A stretch of 64,000 nt of DNA from assembly GCA_963653425.1 (NCBI GenBank), contig CAVJWC010000006.1, positions 1 to 64,000 on the forward strand, read 5' to 3'. Source of the stretch: UMGS692 sp963653425. Lineage in GTDB: Bacteria; Bacillota; Clostridia; Christensenellales; CAG-314. Shown piece by piece: positions 9,101-16,951 of this stretch (its first letter is position 1; each line of letters opens with the position of its first letter). A model generated the notes under the pieces. That model was given only the letters and a program-made list of their open reading frames with translations. It was not told where the DNA came from and made no database searches. Both the position numbers and the translations under genes were made by a program.

Positions 9101-9761
9101 GAACGTCGTTCGTGGCAACAAGTTTTATGTTATGCTTTCTCGCAATGGACACAAGAAGCGGATTTACGAATTTCTGCTCGGGAAGGAAGTGGTCCTGAAG
9201 TTCGATGTAATAATCGTCGCCGAAAAGCTCTTTGAATTCGAGAGCCAGTTTTTCCGCGTCTTCGAGGCGATTCTGAAGAAGAAGCTGTTGAAGTTCGCCC
9301 GCAAGACAAGCCGACAGACAGATAAGACCTTTGCTGTACTTTTTAAGAAGAGGCATATCTATTCTCGGTTTATAATAAAAACCGTCTACGTAAGCCACGG
9401 AATTGAGTTTGCAAAGGCTGTGGTAGCCGTCGTCGTTCTTTGCCAGAAGAATGAGATGGAAAAGGTCGCTTTTTCCCTGTTTTTTGGTAAGATCGTCGCA
9501 CATATAAAATTCGCAACCGATAACGGGATTGATTCCGCGGGCTTTGGCTTCGAGATAGAAGTGATAGGCGCAGAACATATTTCCGTGGTCGGTCACGGCA
9601 ACCGAACGCATGCCCAGTTCTTTACAGCGATCGAGCATGTTTTCGATTCTGAGACAGCCGTCGAGAAGGCTGTATTCCGTGTGAACGTGCAGGTGCGCGA
9701 ATTCAGGTTTCTTTTCGGAATTCTCGCTTCCGCCCGCATTTTGCAGTTCGTTTTGATTCAT
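6198..9761 (-). CDS. dnaE: DNA polymerase III subunit alpha (DnaE type)
   Basis: The 1187-residue protein is a complete DnaE. The N-terminal PHP domain starts with HLHVHTEYSLLDG (from about 23). The polymerase active site is PDFDIDF (408-414), with catalytic aspartates, preceded by GPGRGSGAGS. A helix-hairpin-helix part and a C-terminal OB fold (around VVMGGILTGVEVS) follow. It is the replicative, DnaE1-like alpha subunit rather than PolC, which carries an internal exonuclease that is absent here. GAGG lies five bases before the ATG and a good promoter (9800-9828) just upstream, so the gene is probably expressed alone. A family palindrome follows the stop. Confidence 0.97.
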   Translation of the reverse strand: MNQNELQNAGGSENSEKKPEFAHLHVHTEYSLLDGCLRIENMLDRCKELGMRSVAVTDHGNMFCAYHFYLEAKARGINPVIGCEFYMCDDLTKKQGKSDLFHLILLAKNDDGYHSLCKLNSVAYVDGFYYKPRIDMPLLKKYSKGLICLSACLAGELQQLLLQNRLEDAEKLALEFKELFGDDYYIELQDHFLPEQKFVNPLLVSIARKHNIKLVATNDVHYLEKSHAEAQDVLMCVQMGKFMDDTNRLKFPNDEFYFKTQEEMAEIFKDYPDAIANTVEIADRCHVEMVKKKLLPNYVPPDGLTPYEYLRKLMNEGLEKKYKVITPEIRERAEYELDIVNRMGFVEYYLIVWDFIHYAESQGIPVGPGRGSGAGSIIAYAIGITKIEPLRFNLFFERFLNPERVSMPDFDIDFCVDRRGEVIDYVIKKYGAPKVAQIVTFGTMATKAAFKDVARVMRLPYSEVDKITKLIPQKASLKRLFGVEPLIEDEKHAHENVPELREAYANNPQIKRIVDLAIILEGTPRNTSMHAAGVVICRDDISDHVPLQRNGDDVTTQFNMKEVEKLGLLKMDFLGLRTLTDINKAIKLVKKTTGKDIDLYDTDYNDQNVYKLMSSGDTDAVFQLESAGMKNLMKRLQPTSLEDVTAGISLFRPGPMDSIDDYIAAKRDKNNVKYKHELVKPILENTYGCLVYQEQVMKICQALAGYTLGQADMIRRAMGKKDAKEMAKNREYFIFGKKGPNGEVEIEGAVNRGVPQETAESIFNEMEIFAQYAFNKAHAAAYAVVSYQTAFLKCYYPVEFLAAVLNNRITNSDEIKKYIGYCQEKGIEVLQPDINRSLDGFDVQDGKIRFGLQAVRGVGFNAIASVIEERNKNGPYKDLYDFVNRVDSSQLNKRMVEGFIKAGAFDSTGAKRSQLMATYERIMDVASADKKQRESGQFSMFDLLGNAGVATQSVPLPNIEEYPPETKFALEKEVLGMYVSGSPLGEYRAFFKDLWNTGELAVGSELEDAEKDAFYEGFDRKNVVMGGILTGVEVSSDKNGRRMARGKVEDLYGVIDVNFWARDYDRLKDLVKEDTIGTFSGTLNVRSGFRPTLAVSKIVPWDKGKKTEEIQAVEKTVLYLKLDENKYDEVAEILSAYPGDIMVVLVINGKKLKAKNEVRECLALTSELTDLLGNQNVRFITKTEIKQ

Positions 9762-9799
9762 AGTACCTCTTGTTTTGCGAAAATCGGTTTATTATAATA

Positions 9800-9828
9800 T
9801 TTTACCATATAACGCACGGTTTTTCAAG
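9800..9828 (-). promoter_or_regulatory. dnaE promoter
   Basis: On the minus strand TTGAAA (9823-9828) and TAAAAT (9800-9805) are separated by exactly 17 bases, about 40 bases before the dnaE start. Confidence 0.7.
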
Positions 9829-9839
9829 TAAAAAGAGCT

Positions 9840-10381
9840 TTCTTCGAAGTTAAATGCTTTCGCGTGACGAAAAGCGCGCTTTTTTGGTTTTTAGAGCAAT
9901 CGGATTACGAGTGAATTTTTATGCGTTTGCACAAGAAAAATACGGAAAACGAACGTAAACGCACGAAAATATAGCGTAAACCAAGTAAAAACGCAATAAT
10001 TTTCCGTGCGGAATTTCAATGCCGTTATTTTTAACGAAAGGTATAGTATAATCGAATCGTGGTCAAACGTTCGTTCGACGGAATTACATTAAAACGAAGC
10101 GTTACGTACGAAAGGCTTAAAACGAACGAGGCGAAAAGTCTTAAATTCAACGAAAAAACGGACGAAAAAGCATTAAACAAAAGTAAGTTTAGATTAGCGA
10201 AATCGGGCAGAAAGCCTTAAAAAAGTAAGCTTAGAGTAACGAAAACGTACGAAAAGCTTAAAACGAAAAATAAGCTTAGATTAACGAAAACGGACGGGAA
10301 GTCCGAAACAGAAAAGCCTTAAAATTAACGAAACAAGACAAAGCCATATCGGCAAATACAAAAACCAACAAGGAGAAAATT
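9840..10381. repeat. Spacer with decayed tandem repeats
   Basis: No gene is visible. A TATAAT at 10047-10052 may start a transcript toward the membrane-protein gene. From about 10140 to 10330 the sequence contains roughly 45-base units built on AAGTAAGCTTAGATTAACGAAAACGGACG-like variants, at least three of them. The repeats have drifted strongly. Confidence 0.55.
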
Positions 10382-10747
10382 ATGAACGATTTATTCGGCG
10401 GGATTGCGGGTTATCCGTTGTCGGTGATTTATTCGGCGATAACAGCCGTAGTTATAACGAGCGCGGTCAAGCCTTTTATCAGGAAAAAACTTCAGAACAT
10501 TACGGACGCTAAAGAATACGCGGACAAACTGTCCGACGCGTGTTTTTACCTTAACCTTGCTTTGTGCGCGCTCTTTTACGGCGGGATGATTCTGCTCACG
10601 GGGACGCCCTTTAAGCTGAGCGAAGCGCTCGGATTCACGCTGGCTTCGCTGTCCGTTGCGGAGATAATCTATTCCGCCTACGAGAAAGTCGGGCTGAAAA
10701 CTCTCGTAAAACGCCTAATGGAACTGCTTTCCGACAAAGACGAGTAA
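10382..10747 (+). CDS. Small membrane protein, unknown
   Basis: The 121-residue protein has about three membrane segments (about 8-27, 51-70 and 78-97), a basic segment after the first (KPFIRKKLQ) and a charged C-terminus (ELLSDKDE). Size and layout recall holins or small scaffold proteins, but no signature confirms this. AAGGAG eight bases before the ATG supports the start. It stands alone between two repeat-rich spacers, so context gives no hint of function. Confidence 0.75.
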   Translation: MNDLFGGIAGYPLSVIYSAITAVVITSAVKPFIRKKLQNITDAKEYADKLSDACFYLNLALCALFYGGMILLTGTPFKLSEALGFTLASLSVAEIIYSAYEKVGLKTLVKRLMELLSDKDE

Positions 10748-11254
10748 GAACGGATTTCAAAAACGGCTGAAAACGCGTTTCCAAAAACGATAAAAACGAC
10801 TACCGACCAACGAAAAACAAGTTCCCAAAAGATGAAAAACGACTACCGACCGACATAAAACGAAGATTTATCAAAGCGACCGAAAACGAGTACCAAAAAC
10901 GATAAAAACGAGTTTTTCAAAAGACAAACAAAGCCGTACCTTTCTTACAAATTAGTCTAAAGGCAAACCGACTTTCCGTGTTTTTCCTCCTGAAACGCGT
11001 TGACGTCAATCGTTTGCCTTTCCGCGTTTTTCTTTTTCCTCCTTTTTGATGTCCGTTCGTAACGAGAGATTATCCGAAAATTCTGGCGTTACGGACGGAT
11101 GGACGGAAAAAAGCTTCCTCGGTTTTTCGGGGAAGCTTTCTGAAAACGATTATCGTCTGATTTTAATTATCCGACTAAGCGACAGGCACTAAGTCTTATT
11201 TTAGCCAAAGGAAAGACACTTATTCTGTTTTATCCGACTTTGCAGGAAAGACGC
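10748..11254. repeat. Spacer with decayed repeats
   Basis: About 10780-10930 is made of variants of AAAAACGATAAAAACGACTACCGACC. The rest shows nothing apart from the minus-strand terminator at 11107-11139. Confidence 0.5.
11107..11139 (-). terminator. Intrinsic terminator of the EamA gene
   Basis: AAAGCTTCC pairs with GGAAGCTTT; read on the minus strand the stem is followed by TTTTTT. It lies about 115 bases past the EamA stop codon. Confidence 0.65.
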
Positions 11255-12244
11255 TTACTTGGTCTTATCCGAGCCGTCGGAAGAGTTATCCGAGCCGTCG
11301 GGGTTTGCGGAGTTATCCGAAATTGCGCCGTCGGCTTTGGCTTTGGGCGAGAACTTCTTTTCCCACCAGGAAGGGATAACGTCGGCAAAGAGAATTGCGC
11401 CCATTATGACGATACCGCCGATAACGGTGTCCCATTTGAACGATTCTTCGCCGAGAATTACGCTGAAAAAGACAGCCCACACGTTTTCGAGCGCGAGAAT
11501 AAGGCTTATCTGGTAGTCGTAAAGGTACTGCTGAGAGTAGGTCTGAACGGCGTAAGCGTAGATGGTGTTGAGAATGCCCATACATACGAGGGAAATCGCG
11601 GCTTTGCCCCAATCTACCGCGCCGAGGTTTACGTTATGGTCGAAGGCAAGGAAGCAGATAAGGCTTAAAAGCGCAACCGTCGTGAACTGCGTGAAGTTTA
11701 TGCTGTGGGTGTCTATCTTCTGAAGGGCTTTGCTTACGACCATATAGTGGAAAGCGAAAGCGGCAGCCGTTGCGACAGCCCACAAAGCGGCAGGCTGAAA
11801 ACTGTCGAAATGATTGAGCGCGCCCGAAAGAATCAACGCTCCCACCGCGTAAAGAACTACCGAAACGATAATGAACTTAGAGGGCTTTCTTTTGAAAAAC
11901 GCCCAGGAAAGGAAGGGAATTATGACGGTGGAAAGAGAATTCAGGAAGGCGCATATGGAAGCGTCAGCCGTTCTCTGAGCGATAGTCAGCGTCATAAATG
12001 CCGTGAAAAGCAAACAGCCCGCGGGAATGCAGTATTTCAGAGTTTCTTTGGTTATCTTTATCTTTTTGAAATAGACTATTCCGTAAGCAAGGGCGGCTAT
12101 TCCGAAACGGAAAAGGTTTATAATCGACGGGGAAGACCCGAGTCCGCTGTCGTTAGCCCATTTCAGGAAAACGAAGCCCATACCCCAGACTATGGATACG
12201 GTAAAGCACAGAATGGTGGAAAGTTTACTTTTAGCGATTTTCAT
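11255..12244 (-). CDS. EamA-family drug/metabolite transporter
   Basis: The 329-residue protein has ten hydrophobic segments in two EamA halves, the DMT-superfamily exporter pattern, with the first segment WGMGFVFLKWA typical of the family. Substrate cannot be read from sequence. The start is placed at 12244, where AAGGAGG precedes ATG by six bases; the frame is open for eight more codons, but they overlap that site. The C-terminal tail repeats DGSDNSSDGSDKTK-like residues and is hydrophilic and low in complexity. A promoter with TTGCTA and TATAAT lies at 12329-12357. Confidence 0.88.
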   Translation of the reverse strand: MKIAKSKLSTILCFTVSIVWGMGFVFLKWANDSGLGSSPSIINLFRFGIAALAYGIVYFKKIKITKETLKYCIPAGCLLFTAFMTLTIAQRTADASICAFLNSLSTVIIPFLSWAFFKRKPSKFIIVSVVLYAVGALILSGALNHFDSFQPAALWAVATAAAFAFHYMVVSKALQKIDTHSINFTQFTTVALLSLICFLAFDHNVNLGAVDWGKAAISLVCMGILNTIYAYAVQTYSQQYLYDYQISLILALENVWAVFFSVILGEESFKWDTVIGGIVIMGAILFADVIPSWWEKKFSPKAKADGAISDNSANPDGSDNSSDGSDKTK

Positions 12245-12328
12245 CAGAATCCTCCTTTTTAAGCGCAAAACGCCACGCGCTTTTTTGTAAAAAATTCGCT
12301 TTTCGGCTAAGGCGCGAAAAACAGGACA

Positions 12329-12357
12329 ATTATAGCATATTTTTTATTTTTTAGCAA
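12329..12357 (-). promoter_or_regulatory. EamA gene promoter
   Basis: On the minus strand TTGCTA (12352-12357), a 17-base spacer and TATAAT (12329-12334). Confidence 0.7.
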
Positions 12358-12360
12358 TTA

Positions 12361-13100
12361 AAAACAGCCTCCGTCCGCTCGTCTCTTCAGCTACGTAAGC
12401 ACTTTGATATAAGCAGTTATTTAGCTTAATGATACGAACATAATGATACGGGCTTTCAAAGAAACAATCGAATAAGCATAGACTATAAAAAGATAAAAAA
12501 AGGTTGTAAGTTGCGGTAAGGATAAGTTAATCTACGGCAAATGCGGGACGGGATATATGGAAGAGAAGCCGCGGAAAGGATAAACCGACATTGGCAAGAG
12601 CAAACTAAGCCGTGACAAATGCGGAATAACGCGGAATGGAACGAAAGCGAAGCCACGAGACAACGAGCAAGGAAGATTGAGAGATAAAATAAATGCGGAA
12701 TTATAATGAAAGCGAAGGTACAACGAAGATACGGAAGATTGAGAGATAAGGCAAGAGAAAGCTACGAAGAGTGAAATGCGCGGTAACGAGAAGGGAAGTT
12801 TCGGGCGGAAAGAGCGAATAGACTAAAAAGAGAGATAAAATGCGAAGAAAAAGGCTTAAAGCAAATGCGGAACTACAAAGAACGAAACGCAAGTAAGACT
12901 TAAACGGCGCGAAGCTACGAGAAAACGAGCGAGAGATTGCGGAATAGAACAGTGTGGAGTTACAACGAAAAAAGCGGAAGATTGAGGGATAAGAAGGCGC
13001 GAAGGTATAACGAAAATAAGGAGAGAGGGGCGGAAAAAGCGGAAGTTAAGCGGAAGTTATTAAAAAATCGCCTTTTTACATGGGAAAAGAGATAAAAACG
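12361..13100. repeat. Long spacer of decayed GCGGAA/GATTGAGAGATAA repeats
   Basis: About 740 bases without a convincing gene. Units such as CGGAAGATTGAGAGATAA, GCGAAGGTACAACGAA and AATGCGGAA recur in varying order (for example near 12670, 12740 and 12970). Open frames here are short and have no ribosome binding sites. Confidence 0.55.
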
Positions 13101-13101
13101 C

Positions 13102-13130
13102 TTGCAATTATCGCGCGGAAGTGGTAAACT
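13102..13130 (+). promoter_or_regulatory. tRNA-Val(CAC) promoter
   Basis: TTGCAA (13102-13107), 17 bases, TAAACT (13125-13130), ending 12 bases before the mature tRNA. Confidence 0.65.
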
Positions 13131-13142
13131 TAGAGCCGTGAA

Positions 13143-13218
13143 GGGCAATTAACTCAGCCGGTAGAGTGCCTCCGTCACATGGAGGAAGTCGGGGGTTCGA
13201 GTCCCTTATTGCCCACCA
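13143..13218 (+). tRNA. tRNA-Val(CAC)
   Basis: A 76-base cloverleaf: acceptor GGGCAAT/ATTGCCC, D stem ACTC/GAGT, anticodon stem CCTCC/GGAGG with loop GTCACAT giving anticodon CAC (codon GUG), T loop TTCGAGT, and encoded CCA. Confidence 0.95.
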
Positions 13219-13520
13219 GAATTCCGCCCGAAAAGCTTACCGTGAAAACGGAAGCGGACTTTAACGCAAATAAGCAGGCGTTACCGAAAGAAATCGGAGT
13301 TCCGGAGAGAAGAAAACGCGAAAAAGTCGGGTTCTTCGGAAGAAAGCAGGCGTTAACGGAAAGAAGTCGGCGTTACCCAAAAGAGCAGGGCAGACGGAAG
13401 AAGATAAGCGTTAACTAAAGGGCTTTATCGGAAAGGGACGGAAGCGGACGTTACCGAACGGGAATCAAGACCGACGGGAAACCCGACGTTCGCAGGCTAA
13501 GGCGGAAAACGGGAATTATC
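13219..13520. repeat. Decayed repeats between two tRNA genes
   Basis: Variants of GCAGGCGTTACCGAAAGAAATCGG occur four or five times. No gene is visible. The two tRNAs may be on one transcript since no promoter is evident directly before tRNA-Ala. Confidence 0.5.
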
Positions 13521-13596
13521 GGGGATATGGCTCAGTTGGTAGAGCGATGCGTTCGCAACGCATAGGTCGGGAGTTCGAGTCTCCTTGTCTCCACCA
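13521..13596 (+). tRNA. tRNA-Ala(CGC)
   Basis: A 76-base cloverleaf with acceptor GGGGATA/TGTCTCC, D stem GCTC/GAGC, anticodon stem ATGCG/CGCAT and loop TTCGCAA giving CGC (codon GCG), T loop TTCGAGT and encoded CCA. Confidence 0.93.
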
Positions 13597-13656
13597 AACG
13601 GTCGGGGAGCGCAGTTGCGTTCCCCGGCACAAAAAACACACAGGAGGGAAATCGTC

Positions 13657-13881
13657 ATGGGAAGCACCAATAAAGATTATTTCGGCCTTGGTTGGCTGGT
13701 AAGTCTTATACTTGCAATTATACCCGTAACGTCCTGTATTTTGGGCGCGGTTACGAGAATTATGGAAGGAAAGATCGTTGCCGGCATTTTAAGACTCGTA
13801 CTCGGCTGGAACGTTATCTGGATCGCGGATATTATTCTTATCGCAACGCGCGGAAGAATCCTCAGAATCCTCAATATTTAG
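13657..13881 (+). CDS. Small membrane protein, unknown
   Basis: The 74-residue protein has two membrane segments (about 10-30 and 42-63) joined by a short loop with a basic C-terminus (RGRILRILNI). The start at 13657 follows AGGAGGG at normal spacing; the longer in-frame ORF would begin inside the tRNA-Ala gene. The pattern resembles small TM2-like or YqaE-like proteins but I cannot assign it. A terminator follows at 13935. Confidence 0.75.
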   Translation: MGSTNKDYFGLGWLVSLILAIIPVTSCILGAVTRIMEGKIVAGILRLVLGWNVIWIADIILIATRGRILRILNI

Positions 13882-13934
13882 TTTCGCAACGAAAAAATCT
13901 TCAGTATTTAATTTCGTACACAAATTTTATCATG

Positions 13935-13975
13935 AAAAAGCGTCGGGGCTTTAACGTCTCGGCGTTTTTTTTGTT
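13935..13975 (+). terminator. Intrinsic terminator
   Basis: AAAAAGCGTCGGGGC pairs, with G-U wobbles, with GTCTCGGCGTTTTT and is followed by eight T. Confidence 0.7.
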
Positions 13976-14571
13976 TATGGGAAGTTTCGGAATCCGGAAA
14001 GGAAAATTGCAGGGAGTGAGGCTTATATAAAGCGTTACGGTCTTTATCGCCGATTGGCTCAGCTACTCGTAAAGCTCACGTTTACTAAAATGCGCGTGTT
14101 TGGTTTGGGGCGCGAAGCGTTTTTTACGCGGAAGAAATCGCCGTTGGCCCGGTTAGCCGAGAAAAACGAGAGGTCATACTGCAGGTGCGGAAGAAGGCGT
14201 TTAACGACGGATAAACCGATTCGTTCCAGTAAAAAATAAGCGGTAACGAACGGAACGCGAGAGTGAAGCGTCCGCCGATTAAAATTAAATTGCGCCTAAG
14301 GCAAATAGAAGCGGAACGTAATTGCCGTTTTAAGGAAAGCGCGTCGTTTGCGGTTTAAGGTTGCCGTTGCCCCGGGAAAATTATTCGCGCAAACAGCCGA
14401 AAAACGCTTGTAAAACGGGCGGGAATATGTTATAATAAGCAGGCTGACAGAGTAGGGCTTTGCCTCGGGCGCGTGGTGAAAGAGTTCTTTTAGTTGTTTC
14501 ATTTTCTTTCTCCTAATTATAAAGCTTTACCTCGGGTGCGAGGCGAAAGCCTTTGCCTATGCGAAATATAC
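13976..14571. other. Spacer before tRNA-Val(GAC)
   Basis: No gene is visible. A promoter lies at 14408-14436. Two related hairpin-forming segments, GCTTTGCCTCGGGCGCG (about 14457) and GCTTTACCTCGGGTGCG (about 14523), form an imperfect direct repeat in the tRNA leader. A fragment near 14052 resembles the D arm of a tRNA but has no matching remainder. Confidence 0.5.
14408..14436 (+). promoter_or_regulatory. tRNA-Val(GAC) promoter
   Basis: TTGTAA (14408-14413), 17 bases, TATAAT (14431-14436), about 135 bases upstream of the tRNA. Confidence 0.6.
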
Positions 14572-14647
14572 GGACGATTAACTCAGCTGGGAGAGTGTCT
14601 TCTTGACGTGGAGAAAGTCACAGGTTCGAGTCCTGTATCGTCCACCA
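14572..14647 (+). tRNA. tRNA-Val(GAC), prophage integration target
   Basis: A 76-base cloverleaf: acceptor GGACGAT/ATCGTCC, D stem ACTC/GAGT, anticodon stem TCTTC/GGAGA with loop TTGACGT giving GAC (codons GUC/GUU), T loop TTCGAGT and CCA. The last 25 bases and the downstream terminator are repeated at 26348, marking this gene as attB of the prophage. The tRNA stays intact because the prophage supplies an identical 3' end. Confidence 0.95.
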
Positions 14648-14862
14648 GTTCATTCACCGAATCCGATTTGAAAGACAGACGGGTTCGGTGTTTTTTTACG
14701 GCTTTGTTAGGGGATTTCTGATGATAAGGGCGGGGAAGCCGAATGTAAAGAATAAACAGTAAAACACCCCGAATTTATTGCCGTTCCCACCGACGTGTCT
14801 TCGGGAATCCCGCCGGCTTAATTTTTAAGTCGGACATTTTTTTAAGAGAATCGGGAAGTTTC
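14623..14862. repeat. attL: left copy of the 240-bp direct repeat
   Basis: Starting in the T arm of tRNA-Val, 53 bases (14623-14675) are identical to 26348-26400. After two mismatches another 140-odd bases match exactly, and similarity ends near 14862 after two more substitutions and one indel. The repeat contains the tRNA 3' end and its terminator. Confidence 0.93.
14656..14697 (+). terminator. tRNA-Val terminator
   Basis: ACCGAATCCG (14656-14665) pairs with CGGGTTCGGT (14680-14689), followed by seven T. Copied at 26381-26422. Confidence 0.85.
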
Positions 14863-15334
14863 AGGGATGAGGGGCACAAAATTACTTCATAATTTTGTGC
14901 CGACACTCAACAAATGTTTCTTATAGTATTAAATAAGATATAGTCGCGCGCGCATACGCGCGCGCGGAGAAAACTTCCGTTCGCGCGGTGAAGTTCTTAA
15001 ACAAGGGGACCGCTACGCGGTCGCTTTAAGAACACAGGTAAATCCCGCTGACTCGTCTGAGTCATTCCCGCTCACTTTGTCAAGGGGCAAGCGGTTGTAT
15101 TTTTCGCAAGCGAAAAATCTCCACCGGCAAGTATGCCGCCCTTGACAAAGATGAAGCCCCCGTGAGTTCTTCGGCATGCCGAAGCAACTCAAGGAGATGG
15201 ACCCCAAAGGGGTCCGTTGCTTCGTGCCGAGAGCTTACCACGGGGGCAGCGGGAATTTACGTTATCGGGAATTTAAGTTTCTTTTCGCCTCGCAATCTAA
15301 AGAGATGAACTCGGGTTTTTCGGAAGGTAAGGGT
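14863..15334. other. Hairpin-dense phage intergenic region, candidate origin and packaging signal
   Basis: No gene is visible, but five strong inverted repeats follow each other: 14873-14901 (12-bp stem, loop CTTCA); 14945-14964 (CGCGCGCG-CATA-CGCGCGCG); 14993-15033 (GTTCTTAAA arms enclosing GACCGC-TA-GCGGTC); 15075-15150 (CTTTGTCAAGGG arms enclosing ATTTTTCGC-AA-GCGAAAAAT); and 15156-15247 (GCCCCCGTG arms enclosing GGACCCC-AAA-GGGGTCC). In filamentous phages such a non-coding hairpin block holds both replication origins and the packaging signal; its place just past the rep gene fits that role. Confidence 0.65.
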
Positions 15335-16390
15335 TTATTCCTTATCTCCCGAAAGAAAGTCGTCGAATTCGGTCTGAATGCCCGTCATTACGCGAGAGGA
15401 CCTGAAGGCTCTGCGAGCCGCGTCGACGACTGCCCATTCAGAAAAAGAATCGACCTTTCGGGTCGGGCTGTCAAGAAGCTCAACGCTTGAAAGAATATCA
15501 TGGTAATACTGTTCGAGTTCGAGCTTGGAACAGCCGCAGACCTTGCAGGTCTTTTCGACCTCGAGATCGAGATTTTCCCCCGAGAAGTTTTTCTCTTCGG
15601 AATCAATTTCCTTCTTCAGGTTGCGCATCAGACCGAAACAATCGATCTGACGCTTGCCTTTGAGAGCCTGAACGAGTTCGGAAAGTCTATCGTTGCACTG
15701 AGCGAAATCTCCCATTTTCACGGCGTACTTAAGAACCTCGAGGCAAGCGTGACGCAACGCGTCGGTTTTATCGTCATGCGCGGAATACCCCTGACGGTAG
15801 CGTACGGAACGAATATCTACCTGCGGAGTATAAAAAGAATCTCCGCCTGCAAGAAGAGACATCTTCCAGGCGTGTTGCAACCATGGATAATCCGTTTCGG
15901 CGGTACGCTTAAGAACGAGAACGTGAAAGTGGGGGTGCCATTCGCCTGAGTTCTTTCCGAGTTTAACTTCGAGACTTTTGAATCCGCCTGCAAAACGGGA
16001 ACGGAATCTTTCTTTATATATTCCCGTAGTTAAGGCGCGCCAGGAATTATTGAGAACGGAAAGACGTTCGCCGAGGTCGTGACCGTCACGGAGAGTCAAA
16101 GTCATAAGACAGCAGTATCCGCCGGAACCAAGCCAGGTTTCGAAGAACTCATAGAGTCTGCGGAACCAGATAAGATATCTTGTAAAATTACAAAGAGCGC
16201 AATACTTGCTTTTACAACGATGAAAGCCCTGAAAATGCAAAGAATGACAATTGTTGCATTTATACGTTTTTATGAATTCTCCGCACGATTCTACTTTACG
16301 CGCTTCCTCGGTAAGTCCTGCGCGCATAAGGGACGGAACGACGCATTTTGCGTTATAGGCGTAATATTTTCGGTAATCAGAAAGTTTCAT
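15335..16390 (-). CDS. Rolling-circle replication initiator, HUH/Rep_1 type
   Basis: The 351-residue protein carries the three Rep_1 motifs: TLTL (97-100), the metal-binding HUH motif in HPHFH (H154, H156), and the catalytic tyrosine in KYAVK (Y222, K225). A Cys-rich segment (C45, C48, C59, C64, C67) before motif I is a probable zinc finger common in this family, and a second CxxCxC cluster is near residue 285. It should nick the phage double-strand origin to start rolling-circle synthesis of single-stranded DNA. Its ATG overlaps the stop of the preceding gene as TGATG, so the two are translationally coupled. It is the last gene of the minus-strand phage operon, next to the hairpin-rich region. 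Confidence 0.93.
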   Translation of the reverse strand: MKLSDYRKYYAYNAKCVVPSLMRAGLTEEARKVESCGEFIKTYKCNNCHSLHFQGFHRCKSKYCALCNFTRYLIWFRRLYEFFETWLGSGGYCCLMTLTLRDGHDLGERLSVLNNSWRALTTGIYKERFRSRFAGGFKSLEVKLGKNSGEWHPHFHVLVLKRTAETDYPWLQHAWKMSLLAGGDSFYTPQVDIRSVRYRQGYSAHDDKTDALRHACLEVLKYAVKMGDFAQCNDRLSELVQALKGKRQIDCFGLMRNLKKEIDSEEKNFSGENLDLEVEKTCKVCGCSKLELEQYYHDILSSVELLDSPTRKVDSFSEWAVVDAARRAFRSSRVMTGIQTEFDDFLSGDKE

Positions 16391-16947
16391 CAGTTTTTAA
16401 CCTCCTCGACGGTAGATCGAATGACCGAAGCAAGACGATCGAACAACGCGCTTTTCGAGCCGTCGGGATCGGTTTTCATTACGGAGGAATCCAGAGTGAG
16501 GACGGCTTCACGGCAACGCTCCAGAAGAAGCGTTCTGAGCGTTTCGAGTTTGTCTTCTTTTCCGAGCTTAACGGGTTCTTCCGCAACGGGTTTAAGTCGT
16601 TTGCGGATTTCTCTGACGGACATATCCGGAGTTATCCCGGCAGAGGCAATTTGTTCGTCGGAAAAGGCAGCCATTTCGACGAGACGGGAAAAGGTGTAAT
16701 CGGCAAATTCGGGACGACCGCCGAATCTGTCGTATACGGAAATATATTTATACGCCGTTCGGGCTTTCATATCCAACCTGTCCGAAACGTAATCGTCAAA
16801 AGTAGAGTAATCCGTCCTGTAAAGCCTGTTCGAACAGATAAGGCTTAAATATTTGCCTAAACGGAAAGAATTTTCAAGTTCGTTTTTAAGCAGTTCTTTT
16901 ATTTTGCTTTCCACTTCGGAAAGAGTAAGTAATTCATTGTTTTCCAT
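16390..16947 (-). CDS. DUF3102-like phage protein
   Basis: The 185-residue protein begins MENNELLTLSE at 16947 after GGAGG; a longer frame upstream lacks such a site. Residues about 25-70 (SFRLGKYLSLI ... FDDYVSDRLDM ... TAYKYI) have the pattern of DUF3102-type proteins, small helical domains found on plasmids and phages that look DNA-binding. The C-terminal half is charged and helical. It lies between the Zot-like ATPase (gap of four bases) and Rep (one-base overlap), so it probably serves replication or its control. Function is not established; the family call is by eye. Confidence 0.6.
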   Translation of the reverse strand: MENNELLTLSEVESKIKELLKNELENSFRLGKYLSLICSNRLYRTDYSTFDDYVSDRLDMKARTAYKYISVYDRFGGRPEFADYTFSRLVEMAAFSDEQIASAGITPDMSVREIRKRLKPVAEEPVKLGKEDKLETLRTLLLERCREAVLTLDSSVMKTDPDGSKSALFDRLASVIRSTVEEVKN

Positions 16948-16951
16948 GAAG

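Noticed and set aside
10382..10747. Phage holin
   Set aside because: Size and topology fit loosely, but no lysis genes or phage context surround it and no motif supports the name.
14054..14110. Possible tRNA fragment (GGCTCAGCTACTCGTAAAGCT)
   Set aside because: Only a D-arm-like piece is present; no anticodon or T arm follows and no cloverleaf can be drawn.
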